A stretch of DNA of 47,931 nt from Neobacillus muris (GCF_943193175.1 NZ_CALPDF010000038.1:1-47931), one strand, 5' to 3'; shown: positions 10,461 through 20,596, numbered from the stretch's first letter. Numbers and translations: made by a program. The notes: a model not told the origin generated them from the sequence alone.

Positions 10461-10811
10461 TTGAAAAAAGAATTTAGGATCAAGAAAAATAATGACTTTC
10501 AGGCGGTATTCCAAAAGGGTCGGTCATTTGCTAATCGGCAATTCGTAGTGTACTCGCTGCCAAAAGAAAACCAGGATTATTTCCGCATTGGTTTATCAGT
10601 CAGCAAAAAGCTTGGCAACGCGGTAACAAGGAACAGGATTAAACGAAATATAAGACAGGCCATTTTAGAATTAAACGATCAAATCATTTTTGGCAATGAT
10701 TATGTGATTATTGCCCGAAAACCTGCAGCAGATATGGACTTTTTTGAGGTGAAAAGCAGTTTAACGCATGTATTAAAAGTTGGAAAGGTGCTAAAGCGGG
10801 CTAATAAGTAA
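10461..10811 (+). CDS. rnpA: Ribonuclease P protein component
   Basis: Protein subunit that helps the RNase P RNA cleave 5' leaders of tRNA precursors. Length is 116 residues, as in B. subtilis. The RNA-binding RNR signature is seen in [15 protein letters not shown]; other conserved parts are [30 protein letters not shown] and [10 protein letters not shown]. The start is TTG at 10461 after GAAGGTGG. It is separated from rpmH by 207 nt with two hairpins, unlike bacteria in which the two genes nearly touch. Confidence 0.97.
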   Translation: MKKEFRIKKNNDFQAVFQKGRSFANRQFVVYSLPKENQDYFRIGLSVSKKLGNAVTRNRIKRNIRQAILELNDQIIFGNDYVIIARKPAADMDFFEVKSSLTHVLKVGKVLKRANK

Positions 10812-10945
10812 CGAATAAGGAAATTTTGCCAACATCATCAAGAGGTTGAAGACAAGCTTGTAATGAAAATGGTAAAATAGCAATTGAAATATACATATGT
10901 CTGAAATCTGCTTGATACTACATGAAATAGAGGAGGAAAACTTGG

Positions 10946-11719
10946 TTGAAAAAACGAATATTACTATTATTCGGGATCGTTTCGGTATTCTTGCTGATGA
11001 CTGGATGCAGCCAGATCAATAAGCCAATTACTGCAGAAAGTACAGGTTTTTGGAATGAATACATTGTCTATCCGTTATCATGGCTGATTGTCCACATGGC
11101 CGATTGGCTAGGAGGCAGCTTTGGACTGTCCATTATTGTTGTAACGATTATCGTTCGGCTGATCATTTTGCCGCTGATGATCAAACAAACCAAAAGCTCT
11201 AAAGCTATGCAGGCCATTCAGCCGGAAATGGAAGCGCTCAAAAAGAAATACAGTTCAAAAGACCAAAAAACGCAGCAATTGCTGCAGCAGGAAACTATGG
11301 CCTTGTTTCAAAAGCACGGCGTCAATCCGATGGCAGGGTGTTTCCCATTAATCATACAAATGCCGATTCTCATTGGCTTCTATCATGCCATTAGCAGAAC
11401 CAGGGAGATTGCTCAGGATAATTTCCTATGGTTTGATTTAGGTGATAAGGATCCTTATTACATTTTGCCGATTGTAGCAGGCATCACGACCTTTATTCAG
11501 CAAAAAATGATGATGGCCGGCAATAATCAAAACCCGCAAATGGCTATGATGCTCTGGATGATGCCGATTATGATTGTGATTTTTGCGTTTAATTTCCCGG
11601 CAGCGCTGTCCCTGTACTGGGTTGTTGGAAATATCTTTACTATTGTGCAAACATATTTCATAAAAGGACCGGAGTTGAAGGCGCCAGCCACCGGTAAAGC
11701 GGGAGGAGCAAAAAAGTGA
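10946..11719 (+). CDS. spoIIIJ: Membrane insertase YidC1 / SpoIIIJ (lipoprotein)
   Basis: Oxa1/YidC/Alb3 insertase that places proteins in the membrane; in Bacillus SpoIIIJ is also needed for sigma-G activation in the forespore. Length 257. A lipoprotein signal with lipobox LMTGC puts the lipidated cysteine at Cys21. Five hydrophobic segments follow, the first with the conserved arginine in the hydrophilic groove ([11 protein letters not shown]). The motif [19 protein letters not shown] is typical of the family. The C-terminal tail is short and basic. TTG start with AGAGGAGG upstream. Its stop overlaps the jag start by 4 nt. Confidence 0.96.
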   Translation: MKKRILLLFGIVSVFLLMTGCSQINKPITAESTGFWNEYIVYPLSWLIVHMADWLGGSFGLSIIVVTIIVRLIILPLMIKQTKSSKAMQAIQPEMEALKKKYSSKDQKTQQLLQQETMALFQKHGVNPMAGCFPLIIQMPILIGFYHAISRTREIAQDNFLWFDLGDKDPYYILPIVAGITTFIQQKMMMAGNNQNPQMAMMLWMMPIMIVIFAFNFPAALSLYWVVGNIFTIVQTYFIKGPELKAPATGKAGGAKK

Positions 11720-12342
11720 AACAGGTAACTGCTACAGGACAAACCGTCGAAGAGGCAGTAGAATCAGCTTTAGCTCAACTACATACAACCAAAGACCGCG
11801 CAGAAGTCGATATTATTGATGAAGGCAAAAAAGGGATTTTTGGCATTTTTGGGTCACGCCCGGCTGTTGTGAAAGTCACAATAAAGATTGACCCGATTGA
11901 TGAAGCGAGGAAGTTTATCCATGAAGTAGGAAAGTCAATGGATGCTCCCGTTGAGATTGAGGTAAAAAGGGAAGGAAAACAGGTTTATTTTATGCTTTCG
12001 GGCGAAAAAATCGCTTTGTTGATCGGCAAACGGGGCCAAACGTTAAATTCGCTCCAATACCTGACCCAATTAGTCATCAATCGCCATTCGGAACAGTTTT
12101 TTACCGTTATTCTAGATGCGGAGGATTACCGGAACAGAAGAAGTGAAACCTTGGTTCAACTGGCAAACCGCCTTGCACAAAAGGCGGTGAAGTCAGGAAA
12201 AGATGTGGCGCTGGAACCGATGCCTTCCTATGAGCGAAAAATCATCCATACCGCCTTATCTGAAAACAATCGGGTAAAAACACTTTCAGATGGAACAGAA
12301 CCCCATCGTTTTGTGGTCATTTCGCCATTAAAAAAATTATAG
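11716..12342 (+). CDS. jag: RNA-binding protein KhpB / Jag
   Basis: Encodes an N-terminal Jag domain ([16 protein letters not shown], and [15 protein letters not shown]), a KH domain around 75-150 ([17 protein letters not shown]) and a C-terminal R3H domain (residues ~150-205, [15 protein letters not shown]). Length 208. In Gram-positives it partners KhpA in small-RNA binding and affects cell elongation. The GTG start at 11716 overlaps the spoIIIJ stop (GTGA), so the two are translationally coupled. A terminator follows 18 nt after the stop. Confidence 0.95.
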   Translation: MKQVTATGQTVEEAVESALAQLHTTKDRAEVDIIDEGKKGIFGIFGSRPAVVKVTIKIDPIDEARKFIHEVGKSMDAPVEIEVKREGKQVYFMLSGEKIALLIGKRGQTLNSLQYLTQLVINRHSEQFFTVILDAEDYRNRRSETLVQLANRLAQKAVKSGKDVALEPMPSYERKIIHTALSENNRVKTLSDGTEPHRFVVISPLKKL

Positions 12343-12360
12343 AAATATAGCATGTCGAGA

Positions 12361-12394
12361 AAAGGCATTCTATCTATTGATAGGGTGTCTTTTT
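12361..12394 (+). terminator. spoIIIJ-jag terminator
   Basis: 14-bp stem (12361-12374 / 12379-12392) with three G-U pairs, loop TATT, then a T run. It ends the spoIIIJ-jag transcript. Confidence 0.85.
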
Positions 12395-12500
12395 AATTGT
12401 TTAAAATTTGAGGGATATACAGTTCCAATTCCTGAACTCTCGTGTCCTTCGGTGTCTCCCTCTGCAAAAAGCCACCATTGAATTGCCCCTGCTTTTCTTG

Positions 12501-12557
12501 TTATTCACATGTGGATAAGTTAGAATAGTATCTGATCTTTATTTTTGTTGTGGATAA
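12501..12557. promoter_or_regulatory. DnaA-box cluster upstream of mnmE
   Basis: TTATTCACA (12501-12509) abuts a perfect TGTGGATAA (12510-12518), and a third perfect box lies at 12549-12557. In B. subtilis DnaA is known to bind outside oriC at intergenic box clusters, including the jag-trmE (mnmE) gap, as far as I recall. The position here is equivalent, just upstream of the mnmE promoter, so DnaA could titrate here and/or tune mnmE. Confidence 0.8.
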
Positions 12558-12602
12558 GTCAGTTTGCTCCAAAAGCTGGCTTTTTTATGATATTGTAATA
12601 CT

Positions 12603-12631
12603 TTGCATAAAAAATTTCTGATTTGTATATA
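12603..12631 (+). promoter_or_regulatory. mnmE operon promoter
   Basis: TTGCAT (12603-12608), 17-nt spacer, TATATA (12626-12631). The expected start is ~20 nt before the mnmE ribosome-binding site. The DnaA boxes lie 45-100 nt upstream. Confidence 0.6.
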
Positions 12632-12659
12632 GATAATTGTCTTTAGTGAGGTGAAGAAG

Positions 12660-14045
12660 ATGGAGATGGATACGATTGCTGCAATTTCGACTCCGATGGG
12701 GGAGGGAGCCATTGCAATTGTCAGATTGAGCGGGGCGGATTCGATACCGATTGCGGACAAACTGTTTAGCGGTGTTGGCGGAAAAAGGCTCATCAATATG
12801 GCCACGCATACTATTCATTATGGTCACATGAGAGACCCAAAGACCGGACAAATAGTCGAAGAGGTCATGGTTTCAATCATGAAAGGGCCAAAGACGTTTA
12901 CAAAGGAAGATGTAGTAGAAATCAATTGCCATGGCGGCATAGTGTCGGTGAATCGGGTCCTCCAGCTGGTGTTAAACTCAGGCGCGCGGCTTGCTGAACC
13001 TGGGGAATTTACAAAGCGCGCGTTCTTGAACGGGAGAATTGACTTATCACAAGCGGAGGCCGTGATGGATTTAATTCGTGCCAAAACAGACAAGGCCATG
13101 AATATGGCACTTGGCCAAATGGAAGGGCGTTTATCGAGGCTGATTCACAGGCTGCGTCAGGAAATATTAGAGGTCCTGGCACAGGTGGAAGTCAATATTG
13201 ACTATCCTGAGTATGATGATGTCGAAGAGATGACCCATAAATTAATGAAACAGAAGGCCCAATATGTCAAGGAGGAGCTTAATAAGCTGCTGCAGACCTC
13301 ACAGCAGGGGAAAATCCTTAGAGAGGGCCTGTCCACGGTTATTGTGGGGCGGCCGAATGTTGGGAAGTCTTCTTTATTAAATAGTCTTGTTCAGGAAAAT
13401 AAGGCGATTGTAACGGACATTCCTGGTACAACCCGTGATGTTATTGAAGAGTATGTCAATGTCCGCGGGGTGCCGTTAAGGCTGTTAGATACTGCCGGGA
13501 TCAGGGAAACAGAGGATATCGTGGAACGGATCGGCGTAGAGCGCTCGCGGCAGGTGCTAAAGGAAGCCGATTTAATCTTGCTCGTATTGAACTACTCCGA
13601 TGAATTGACCAAAGAGGATGAAAACCTTTTTGAAGCCGTTGAAGGAATGGATGTCATTATCATCGTGAATAAAACCGATCTTCCTCCAAAAATTGATATG
13701 GAGAAAGTCAGGCAGTTAGCGCAAGGGCGCAGGATGGTCACCACTTCGCTTTTGGAAGACCAAGGGGTGGACCAATTAGAGGAAGCGATTGCCGCTATTT
13801 TCTTTGGCGGACAAATCGAAGCCAAGGATGTCACGTATGTTTCTAACAGCCGCCACATCGCCTTGTTGCATCAAAGCCTACAGGCCATTGAGGATGTTTT
13901 GGAAGGCGTAGAAATGGGAACACCGATAGATATTATTCAAATTGACTTGACGAGAACATGGGAACTGCTCGGTGAAATCATTGGGGACACGGTTCATGAA
14001 AGCCTTATTAATCAGTTATTCTCGCAGTTTTGTCTAGGGAAATAG
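12660..14045 (+). CDS. mnmE: tRNA modification GTPase MnmE (TrmE)
   Basis: Potassium-activated GTPase that, with MnmG, adds the carboxymethylaminomethyl group to U34 of certain tRNAs. The N-terminal folate-binding domain reads [20 protein letters not shown]. The G domain is inserted in a helical domain, with G1 GRPNVGKSS at 230-238, G3 DTAG and G4 NKTD. The C-terminus FCLGK holds the conserved cysteine motif C-[LIV]-G-K. I chose ATG 12660 (461 residues), since the in-frame GTG at 12651 lies within the GAGGTGA ribosome-binding site. It is followed 50 nt later by its partner gene mnmG. Confidence 0.97.
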   Translation: MEMDTIAAISTPMGEGAIAIVRLSGADSIPIADKLFSGVGGKRLINMATHTIHYGHMRDPKTGQIVEEVMVSIMKGPKTFTKEDVVEINCHGGIVSVNRVLQLVLNSGARLAEPGEFTKRAFLNGRIDLSQAEAVMDLIRAKTDKAMNMALGQMEGRLSRLIHRLRQEILEVLAQVEVNIDYPEYDDVEEMTHKLMKQKAQYVKEELNKLLQTSQQGKILREGLSTVIVGRPNVGKSSLLNSLVQENKAIVTDIPGTTRDVIEEYVNVRGVPLRLLDTAGIRETEDIVERIGVERSRQVLKEADLILLVLNYSDELTKEDENLFEAVEGMDVIIIVNKTDLPPKIDMEKVRQLAQGRRMVTTSLLEDQGVDQLEEAIAAIFFGGQIEAKDVTYVSNSRHIALLHQSLQAIEDVLEGVEMGTPIDIIQIDLTRTWELLGEIIGDTVHESLINQLFSQFCLGK

Positions 14046-14058
14046 AAAAGGAATAGTT

Positions 14059-14085
14059 TTTTCCGCAATCATGCGGAAAAGGAGG
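14059..14085 (+). promoter_or_regulatory. Hairpin abutting the mnmG ribosome-binding site
   Basis: TTTTCCGC (14059-14066) and GCGGAAAA (14073-14080) form a perfect 8-bp stem with a 6-nt loop. The Shine-Dalgarno GGAGG (14081-14085) begins at the very next base. It is not followed by a T run, so it is unlikely to be a terminator. Confidence 0.6.
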
Positions 14086-14095
14086 AACGTAAAAC

Positions 14096-15988
14096 ATGCA
14101 ATACGAAGCTGGAAACTTTGACGTTATTGTTGTTGGTGCTGGCCATGCGGGCTGTGAGGCTGGCCTCGCGGCGGCAAGGCTTGGCGCAAAAACATTAATG
14201 ATTACAATCAATTTGGATATGGTAGCCTTTATGCCATGTAACCCCTCTGTAGGCGGTCCGGCAAAAGGCATAGTGGTCCGGGAAATTGATGCACTTGGCG
14301 GAGAAATGGGCAAAAATATTGATAAAACGTATATCCAAATGCGGATGCTCAATACTGGGAAAGGCCCTGCGGTGCGCGCGTTAAGGGCACAGGCAGATAA
14401 ATTTGCTTATCAGCATGAAATGAAGAAAACACTAGAGGAAGAACCGAACTTGACATTGCTTCAAGGGATGGTAGAACAGCTGATTGTCGAGGACGGGGTT
14501 TGCACTGGTGTCGTAACCAAAACCGGTGCGGTCTACCATGCCAAGACGGTTGTCATCACAACTGGAACCTTCCTGCGCGGCGAAATCATTATTGGGGAAT
14601 TAAAATATTCAAGCGGTCCTAATAATCAGCAGCCGTCGATTCGACTGTCGGAACATCTCGAGCAGCTCGGCTTTGAATTAGTCCGCTTTAAAACAGGGAC
14701 GCCGCCTCGGGTGAATAGCAATACGATCGATTACAGCAAGACGGAAATTCAGCCGGGGGATGAAGAGCCAAGAGCTTTTTCATATGAAACAACGAAATTT
14801 ATCACCGATCAGCTGCCATGCTGGTTAACCTATACCAATGAGCGGACACATCAAATTATTGATCAAAACCTGCATCGCTCACCGATGTATTCCGGAATGA
14901 TTAAAGGAACTGGTCCGCGTTATTGCCCGTCGATTGAGGATAAAGTGGTCCGGTTTAATGATAAACCGCGCCATCAAATTTTCTTGGAGCCTGAAGGCCG
15001 AAATACAAGAGAAGTGTACGTCCAAGGTTTATCAACCAGCCTGCCGGAAGATGTACAAAAAGAAATTCTTAAAACAGTGCCAGGATTGGAACAGGCTCAA
15101 ATGATGCGGGCGGGTTATGCCATCGAATATGATGCCATCAAACCGACCCAGCTCTGGCCAACTTTAGAGACCAAAGTGGTAAAAAACCTTTATACCGCAG
15201 GCCAAATTAATGGCACTTCCGGATATGAGGAAGCAGCCGGCCAGGGCGTTATGGCGGGCATTAATGCCGGCTTAAGGGCACTTGGCCGCGAAGAATTAGT
15301 GTTAAGCCGATCGGAGGCTTACATTGGAGTATTGATTGACGACTTAGTGACAAAAGGGACAAACGAACCTTACCGTTTGCTTACCTCCCGTGCCGAATAC
15401 CGTCTACTTCTTCGCCATGATAATGCCGATCTTCGCCTGACAGAGATTGGCCGCAAAATTGGGCTAATCCGTGAAGAGCGTTACGCAAAATTTTTGGAGA
15501 AAAAGGCAGCCATTGAAGCGGAGAAACAAAGACTGCAAGATACGATTTTAAAGCCGTCTGATCAAAAGCTTCAAGATCTGATTAAAAGCATTGGCGGCAG
15601 TGAATTAAAGGATGGCATTCGTGCCTCCGATTTATTAAAAAGACCGGAAATGACCTATGAAATGCTGGAGTCAATTACCCATGCAGAGGTTTCTTTAGCT
15701 GAGGAAATCAAGGAACAAGTAGAAATACAAATTAAATACGAGGGCTATATTGAAAAATCATTACAGCAGGTCGACCGGCTGAAGAAAATGGAAGATAAGC
15801 GGATACCGGAAAACATCGATTATGATGCCATTTCAGGGCTTGCCAATGAAGCAAAACAAAAGCTGAAAAAAATTCAGCCATTGACCCTTGCGCAAGCATC
15901 AAGAATATCCGGCGTAAACCCAGCAGACATCTCCATCCTGCTCGTGTATTTAGAACAAGGCAAGATTGCAAAAGTAGTTAATGACTAA
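14096..15988 (+). CDS. mnmG: tRNA uridine 5-carboxymethylaminomethyl modification enzyme MnmG (GidA)
   Basis: FAD-dependent partner of MnmE in U34 modification. Length is 630 residues, the normal size. The N-terminal dinucleotide-binding fold reads [21 protein letters not shown]. Family motifs include [11 protein letters not shown], the [13 protein letters not shown] block and [16 protein letters not shown]. The C-terminal helical domain used for MnmE binding ends near [12 protein letters not shown] with GGAGG 10 nt upstream. It is cotranscribed with mnmE, and a hairpin terminator lies before rsmG. Confidence 0.98.
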   Translation: MQYEAGNFDVIVVGAGHAGCEAGLAAARLGAKTLMITINLDMVAFMPCNPSVGGPAKGIVVREIDALGGEMGKNIDKTYIQMRMLNTGKGPAVRALRAQADKFAYQHEMKKTLEEEPNLTLLQGMVEQLIVEDGVCTGVVTKTGAVYHAKTVVITTGTFLRGEIIIGELKYSSGPNNQQPSIRLSEHLEQLGFELVRFKTGTPPRVNSNTIDYSKTEIQPGDEEPRAFSYETTKFITDQLPCWLTYTNERTHQIIDQNLHRSPMYSGMIKGTGPRYCPSIEDKVVRFNDKPRHQIFLEPEGRNTREVYVQGLSTSLPEDVQKEILKTVPGLEQAQMMRAGYAIEYDAIKPTQLWPTLETKVVKNLYTAGQINGTSGYEEAAGQGVMAGINAGLRALGREELVLSRSEAYIGVLIDDLVTKGTNEPYRLLTSRAEYRLLLRHDNADLRLTEIGRKIGLIREERYAKFLEKKAAIEAEKQRLQDTILKPSDQKLQDLIKSIGGSELKDGIRASDLLKRPEMTYEMLESITHAEVSLAEEIKEQVEIQIKYEGYIEKSLQQVDRLKKMEDKRIPENIDYDAISGLANEAKQKLKKIQPLTLAQASRISGVNPADISILLVYLEQGKIAKVVND

Positions 15989-16092
15989 ATAAGCCTAAGT
16001 TATAATTTTTTAGATGCAGGTTTCTTAAGGAAACCAAGTTGATTAGAGCAGAAATTAACTGCCTTGATAGATAGTTTTAAAATAAATAACAA

Positions 16093-16128
16093 GCAAAAGC
16101 GGCCCATCGTGCTGCTGGGCGCTTTTGC
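16093..16128 (+). terminator. Hairpin terminator after mnmG
   Basis: Arms 16093-16106 and 16115-16128 (GCAAAAGC/GCTTTTGC outer, GCCCA/TGGGC inner, small internal mismatch). Only a short T content follows, so termination may be partial and rsmG may be partly read through. The stem resembles that at 10297-10332. Confidence 0.6.
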
Positions 16129-16152
16129 AAGATAGGTTAGTGAGGAATAGGA

Positions 16153-16869
16153 ATGAATAGCGACCAATTTGCCGCAAGTCTTCAAGAAAAAGGAATCGTC
16201 CTTACCGAACAGCAGCTTGACCAGTTTGAAAAATATTATGAGACACTGGTGGAATGGAACGAGAAAATCAATTTAACCGCGATTACCGAAAAAGGGGAAG
16301 TCTATTTAAAACATTTTTATGACTCCATTTCGGCGGCATTTTATTTCGATTTTACAAAGCCCATTCATGTTTGTGATGTCGGTGCAGGTGCCGGATTCCC
16401 AAGTATTCCATTAAAAATCGTTTTTCCTCATCTCCAAATAACGATTGTGGATTCATTGAATAAACGGATCCATTTTTTAAACCATTTAGCTGACAAATTG
16501 AACTTAGAAAATGTCCATTTTGTTCATGATCGTGCAGAAACCTTTGGGAGCAATCCCAAATATCGGGAAAGCTTTGACGTGGTGACCGCCAGAGCGGTTG
16601 CCAGAATGTCTGTTCTTAGTGAATTATGTTTGCCGCTGGTCAAACAGGGCGGGCACTTTGTAGCCTTAAAAGCCGTAAATGCCGAAGAAGAATTGGCGGC
16701 AGGCAAGAAGGCAATCGCTACGCTTGGGGGAAAACTGGAAAAGAAGTTTACCTTTACGCTGCCAATTGAGAATTTCGAACGAACAGTCATTTTAATCCAT
16801 AAGGATAAACCTACTCCTAAAAAATATCCGCGTAAGCCTGGAACACCCAATAAAACTCCGATTGAGTAA
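16153..16869 (+). CDS. rsmG: 16S rRNA (guanine527-N7)-methyltransferase RsmG (GidB)
   Basis: SAM-dependent methyltransferase that makes m7G527 in the 16S decoding region; its loss gives low-level streptomycin resistance in several bacteria. Length 238. The SAM-binding motif is [17 protein letters not shown], preceded by the family motif [19 protein letters not shown] and the later [10 protein letters not shown] are also conserved. The C-terminus is basic and proline-rich. The ATG has GAGGAATAGGA upstream. It lies in the usual mnmG-rsmG-noc order. Confidence 0.97.
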   Translation: MNSDQFAASLQEKGIVLTEQQLDQFEKYYETLVEWNEKINLTAITEKGEVYLKHFYDSISAAFYFDFTKPIHVCDVGAGAGFPSIPLKIVFPHLQITIVDSLNKRIHFLNHLADKLNLENVHFVHDRAETFGSNPKYRESFDVVTARAVARMSVLSELCLPLVKQGGHFVALKAVNAEEELAAGKKAIATLGGKLEKKFTFTLPIENFERTVILIHKDKPTPKKYPRKPGTPNKTPIE

Positions 16870-16875
16870 GGAAAT

Positions 16876-16902
16876 GCGGGTTACACACCTGCTGCCCGTT
16901 TT
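16876..16902 (+). terminator. Possible rsmG terminator
   Basis: CGGG (16877-16880) can pair with CCCG (16895-16898), or GCGGGT with ACCTGC in an alternative fold; TTTTC follows. The stem is weak, so the call is tentative. Confidence 0.4.
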
Positions 16903-17007
16903 CTGAAAAAGGGTGCTTTTGGACGAGAAAAATGATATCCTAGGCAGGAAGAACATTTATTTATAGAGAATATGTATTAGGGAGTTTCGTAAAGGTGGTG
17001 TTCGGGG

Positions 17008-17871
17008 ATGAAAAATTCGTTTACACGCTTTTTTGGTCTTGGCGATAAAGAACAACAAACGGAAGAGCTGGAAGAAGAGTTAAATCTCGAAAAGAACGAG
17101 GAAATCCAAAAGATTCCGATTGAGCAAATTGTTCCTAACCGATTTCAGCCTAGAACCGTTTTTGATGAAGAAAAAATAGAAGAGTTATCTAGAACGATTC
17201 ACATACACGGAATTATTCAGCCCATTGTCGTCAGACAATTTGATAGGAATCAATACGAAATAATTGCCGGGGAACGCCGTTGGCGGGCCATGAAAAGGCT
17301 TGGCTGGACAGAAGCGCCTGCGATTATAAAAAATTTATCTGATACTCAGACAGCATCCATTGCGTTAATTGAAAACCTGCAGCGGGAAGAATTATCCCCA
17401 ATTGAGGAAGCCATAGCCTATGGAAAGCTTCTGGAATTGCACAACCTGACCCAGGAAGCGTTAGCCCAAAGGCTGGGGAAAGGGCAGTCCACCGTAGCCA
17501 ATAAACTGAGGCTGCTTAAATTGCCTCAGCCAGTGCAGGATGCCTTATTGAATAAGTCGATTACGGAGCGACATGCACGTGCACTAATCCCGTTAAAGGA
17601 TCCGGAAAAACAAGTGGCCCTGCTGGGAGAAGTCATTGAAAAAAACTTGAATGTGAAACAGACGGAGGAGCGGGTGGTTAAGCTTTTAGAAGAAAAAAAC
17701 GCCAAGCCCAAACCGAAGCGAAAGGCTTTCAGCAAGGACATGAGGATTGCGGTCAATACCATCCGCCAATCATTATCCATGGTCTCGGATAGCGGAATTA
17801 ATTTGGATTCAGAGGAGCAAGAATTCGACGATTTTTACCAATTTACGATTCGAATTCCCAAGAAAAAATAA
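17008..17871 (+). CDS. noc: Nucleoid occlusion protein Noc
   Basis: ParB-like CTPase that binds NBS sites and, through an N-terminal amphipathic helix, the membrane, keeping FtsZ off the chromosome. Length 287. The N-terminus [17 protein letters not shown] matches the membrane-targeting helix of Noc. The ParB-type motif GERRWRA and the helix-turn-helix [19 protein letters not shown] follow, then a basic linker and a C-terminal dimer domain. It is distinguished from Spo0J by the N-terminus and by its place before soj-spo0J. No perfect NBS (ATTTCCCGGGAAAT) was found in the window. Confidence 0.96.
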   Translation: MKNSFTRFFGLGDKEQQTEELEEELNLEKNEEIQKIPIEQIVPNRFQPRTVFDEEKIEELSRTIHIHGIIQPIVVRQFDRNQYEIIAGERRWRAMKRLGWTEAPAIIKNLSDTQTASIALIENLQREELSPIEEAIAYGKLLELHNLTQEALAQRLGKGQSTVANKLRLLKLPQPVQDALLNKSITERHARALIPLKDPEKQVALLGEVIEKNLNVKQTEERVVKLLEEKNAKPKPKRKAFSKDMRIAVNTIRQSLSMVSDSGINLDSEEQEFDDFYQFTIRIPKKK

Positions 17872-17882
17872 AGGATCAGCCT

Positions 17883-17915
17883 AAGAGGATGGACTTCTAT
17901 GCCATCCTCTTTCTT
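17883..17915 (+). terminator. noc terminator
   Basis: Perfect 10-bp stem AAGAGGATGG (17883-17892) / CCATCCTCTT (17902-17911), 9-nt loop, T-rich tail. Confidence 0.9.
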
Positions 17916-18156
17916 TTGGCTTTTTTTCAGTTCAACTATTGCTTGGGAAATACCAATTAATGACAACTATTCAAGTAACATGGTCAATATTTTTTAGAAA
18001 AAAAATTCCAAGCCTATCATTTCATGATAAAATAAAGGAATGGTATTTTATTTTTTAGTGCTGTTGGTTTAAAAGTGACAAAAAAACTCGTCATTTTTTT
18101 AAATTGCTAAATTAGAAGTTTAAAATTTTTGGAGAATTGTAAGGGTAGGTGACATC
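17916..18156. promoter_or_regulatory. Upstream region of soj with a 15-bp palindrome
   Basis: A/T-rich gap between the noc terminator and soj. It contains TATCATTTCATGATA (18015-18029, perfect 6-bp arms), which could be an operator. No clean sigma-A hexamer pair is obvious. The GTG of soj follows AGGTGA (18147-18152). Confidence 0.45.
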
Positions 18157-18918
18157 GTGGGTAAGATCCTTTCTATCGCGAACCAAAAAGGCGGAGTCGG
18201 CAAAACGACTACGTCTGTCAACCTAGGCGCCTGCTTAGCTTATATAGGCAAGAAAGTCTTATTAGTCGACGTGGATCCGCAAGGCAACGCCACTAGCGGC
18301 GTCGGAATTGAAAAGGCAGAAGTTGACCAATGTATATATGATGTATTAGTAGATGATGTGGAAGCAAAGGATGTTATTCGGCCAACAGCGATTGAAAATT
18401 TATCGGCCATCCCGGCTACCATCCAGCTGGCAGGGGCAGAAATTGAGCTGGTTCCAACTATTTCAAGGGAAGTGCGTCTGAAACGGGCACTTGAAGAAGT
18501 CAAAAATCAGTTTGATTATATTATTATTGATTGTCCGCCGTCATTAGGACTATTGACGCTGAATGCCTTAACTGCCTCGGACTCGGTCATCATTCCTGTT
18601 CAGTGTGAATACTATGCCCTGGAAGGCTTAAGCCAGCTATTAAACACGGTAAGGCTAGTGCAAAAACACCTTAATCAAGATTTGAAAATTGAAGGTGTTT
18701 TATTAACGATGCTGGATGCCCGGACGAATTTAGGCATTCAAGTCATTGAGGAAGTGAAAAAGTACTTCCAGGATAAAGTCTATAAAACCATTATTCCAAG
18801 AAATGTTCGTCTAAGTGAGGCTCCAAGCCATGGGGAACCGATCATTACCTATGATGCAAAATCCCGCGGCGCTGAAGTATATTTAGATTTAGCAAAGGAA
18901 GTGGTCGCGAATGGCTAA
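18157..18918 (+). CDS. soj: Chromosome partitioning ATPase Soj (ParA)
   Basis: Deviant Walker-A ATPase of 253 residues that works with Spo0J in origin segregation and also regulates DnaA directly in B. subtilis. Walker A KGGVGKTTT is at 11-19 with the signature lysine Lys11. The A' motif is IIIDCPPSLG. The region QCEYYALEGLSQLLNT is characteristic. The start is GTG at 18157. It overlaps spo0J by 8 nt, indicating translational coupling. Sitting 8 kb from oriC and DnaA, it fits the Soj-DnaA control loop. Confidence 0.98.
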   Translation: MGKILSIANQKGGVGKTTTSVNLGACLAYIGKKVLLVDVDPQGNATSGVGIEKAEVDQCIYDVLVDDVEAKDVIRPTAIENLSAIPATIQLAGAEIELVPTISREVRLKRALEEVKNQFDYIIIDCPPSLGLLTLNALTASDSVIIPVQCEYYALEGLSQLLNTVRLVQKHLNQDLKIEGVLLTMLDARTNLGIQVIEEVKKYFQDKVYKTIIPRNVRLSEAPSHGEPIITYDAKSRGAEVYLDLAKEVVANG

Positions 18919-19759
18919 AGGTTTAGGAAAAGGTTTGAATGCCTTCTTTAGCATGGAACCTGGTAAAGAGGAAACCGTTCAGGAGATTAAGGTACAGGAT
19001 CTCCGCCCTAATCCCTATCAGCCCCGAAAAACCTTTCAACAAGAGGCCATTGACGAATTGAAAGCTTCCATCCTGGAGCATGGAATCCTGCAGCCTCTCG
19101 TTGTAAGAAAAAGTATTAAGGGCTATGAAATTGTCGTAGGGGAACGCCGTTATCGTGCTGCAAAAGAGGCTAAGCTGGAAACCGTACCCGCTGTAGTCCG
19201 GGAACTTTCTGAGCAGCAGATGATGGAACTGGCGGTTCTTGAGAACCTGCAGAGGGAAGATTTAAATCCAATTGAAGAAGGACAAGCCTACCAGACCTTA
19301 ATGGAGAAGCTGAAGCTGACTCAGGAAGAGGTGGCAAAACGGTTAGGAAAAAGCCGGCCTCACATCGCCAATCATATCCGGCTCCTCTCACTGCCGCCGA
19401 AGATCCAGGAGTTAATTGCCGAAGAGAAAATAACCATGGGCCATGGGCGTGCCTTATTGGGGTTAAGGCAGAAATCTTTGCTGCCAAGCCTGGTCGAAAA
19501 GGTCATAAAGGAATCGTTAAATGTCCGCCAGTTGGAAAAGTTAATTCAAGAATTGAATGAAAATGTTCCACGTGAAACAAAGAAACCGGAAAAGAAAAAG
19601 GATGTCTTTTTATTGGAACGGGAACATTTCTTAGGAGAACGATTTGGAACCACTGTCCATATTAAGCAAAATAAAAATAAAGGCAAAATTGAAATAGAAT
19701 TCTTCTCCAAGGACGACTTGGAGCGAATTTTAGAACTGCTGGGACAAGAGGAATCCTAA
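18911..19759 (+). CDS. spo0J: Chromosome partitioning protein Spo0J (ParB)
   Basis: CTP-dependent clamp that loads at parS, slides along DNA and recruits SMC to the origin region. Length 282. The CTP/arginine box GERRYRAAKEA and the helix-turn-helix LTQEEVAKRLGKSRPHIAN are evident; the C-terminal dimer domain ends ERILELLGQEES. The N-terminus MAKGLGKGLNAFF carries the Soj-stimulating arm (usually Lys/Arg-rich). The gene itself contains a perfect parS (19564-19579), as in B. subtilis. Confidence 0.98.
   Translation: MAKGLGKGLNAFFSMEPGKEETVQEIKVQDLRPNPYQPRKTFQQEAIDELKASILEHGILQPLVVRKSIKGYEIVVGERRYRAAKEAKLETVPAVVRELSEQQMMELAVLENLQREDLNPIEEGQAYQTLMEKLKLTQEEVAKRLGKSRPHIANHIRLLSLPPKIQELIAEEKITMGHGRALLGLRQKSLLPSLVEKVIKESLNVRQLEKLIQELNENVPRETKKPEKKKDVFLLEREHFLGERFGTTVHIKQNKNKGKIEIEFFSKDDLERILELLGQEES
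19564..19579. promoter_or_regulatory. parS: parS site inside spo0J
   Basis: TGTTCCACGTGAAACA matches the 16-bp parS consensus TGTTNCACGTGAAACA exactly. It encodes part of NVPRET in Spo0J. Position within spo0J is conserved with the B. subtilis 359-degree parS, about 10 kb from oriC. Confidence 0.95.
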
Positions 19760-19762
19760 TAG

Positions 19763-19792
19763 GCCATCTTATCGGTGGTTTATTTTTTTATG
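19763..19792 (+). terminator. Possible soj-spo0J terminator
   Basis: Short imperfect stem (AGGCCA/TGGTTT, two G-U) right after spo0J followed by ATTTTTTTA. Weak stem but good T tract. Confidence 0.45.
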
Positions 19793-19813
19793 AGAAAGGG
19801 AGAAAATTAGTTC

Positions 19814-20527
19814 ATGTTTTTATTGGGAACACTGGTAAATGGCTTATTAATAATTATTGGAACCATGCTTGGCAAGCTGCTGAATCGGATTCCGGAAGGC
19901 ATGAAAACGACTGTCATGTATGGAATTGGATTGTCGGTCATGGTTTTAGGACTGCAAATGGGGTTGAAATCGGAAAACTTCCTCATTGTGATCATTAGTT
20001 TAGTGGCTGGTGCTGTCATTGGTGAATGGATCCAGTTGGAGGAAAAATTAAATCAGTTAGGTCTATTGCTGGAGAAAAAAGTCGGTTCAAATGACAAAGG
20101 CAGTATTTCCGAAGGTTTTGTTACGGCCACGCTCATATTTGTCATTGGGGCCATGGCGATTATTGGGGCACTTGATAGTGGAATTCGTGGAGATCATGAT
20201 GTTCTTTACACAAAATCTGTGATTGACGGGTTTACCGCCTTAATTTTAACCACGACTTTAGGGATTGGCGTCATTTTCTCCGCTATTCCAGTTGTGCTTT
20301 ATGAAGGCCTGATTTCTTTATTTGCCACACAAATAGACAGATTAGTTCCAAAGGCGCTGATGGATCAGTTTATCATAGAAATGACGGCTGCCGGCGGAAT
20401 TATGATTTTTGCGATAGGACTAAATATGATTGGCCTGACGAAAATAAAGGTTGCTAACCTTCTGCCGGGAATCATAGTGGTTGCGATCAGTGTAACAATT
20501 GTATATTTTTACCACACAGCTTTTTAA
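19814..20527 (+). CDS. DUF554 family membrane protein (YdfK/YqgA-like)
   Basis: Integral membrane protein of 237 residues, resembling B. subtilis YdfK and E. coli YqgA (DUF554). The conserved N-terminus MFLLGTLVNGLLIIIGTMLG runs into LLNRIPEGMKTTVMYGIGL. About six hydrophobic helices are visible, and GAMAIIGALDSGIRGDHDVL is typical of the family. A transporter-like role is often suggested but is unproven. It sits directly after spo0J, where B. subtilis has yyaC. The ATG is preceded by GAAAGGGAG. A strong terminator follows. Confidence 0.88.
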   Translation: MFLLGTLVNGLLIIIGTMLGKLLNRIPEGMKTTVMYGIGLSVMVLGLQMGLKSENFLIVIISLVAGAVIGEWIQLEEKLNQLGLLLEKKVGSNDKGSISEGFVTATLIFVIGAMAIIGALDSGIRGDHDVLYTKSVIDGFTALILTTTLGIGVIFSAIPVVLYEGLISLFATQIDRLVPKALMDQFIIEMTAAGGIMIFAIGLNMIGLTKIKVANLLPGIIVVAISVTIVYFYHTAF

Positions 20528-20596
20528 TTGAGAAAAGGCATTTCATTAAAAGGCTCCTAGATTAATAGACCTGTTGATTTCCGCCCCCAATTGAAG

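Larger units (their letters stand above)
12343..12659. other. Non-coding gap jag-mnmE
   Basis: The 317-nt gap contains the jag terminator (12361-12394), about 100 nt with nothing recognisable (12395-12500), a DnaA-box cluster (12501-12557) and the mnmE promoter (12603-12631). Confidence 0.85.

Noticed and set aside
12395..12500. Possible small RNA or peptide before the mnmE DnaA boxes
   Set aside because: No promoter, start with ribosome-binding site, or stable stem could be supported.
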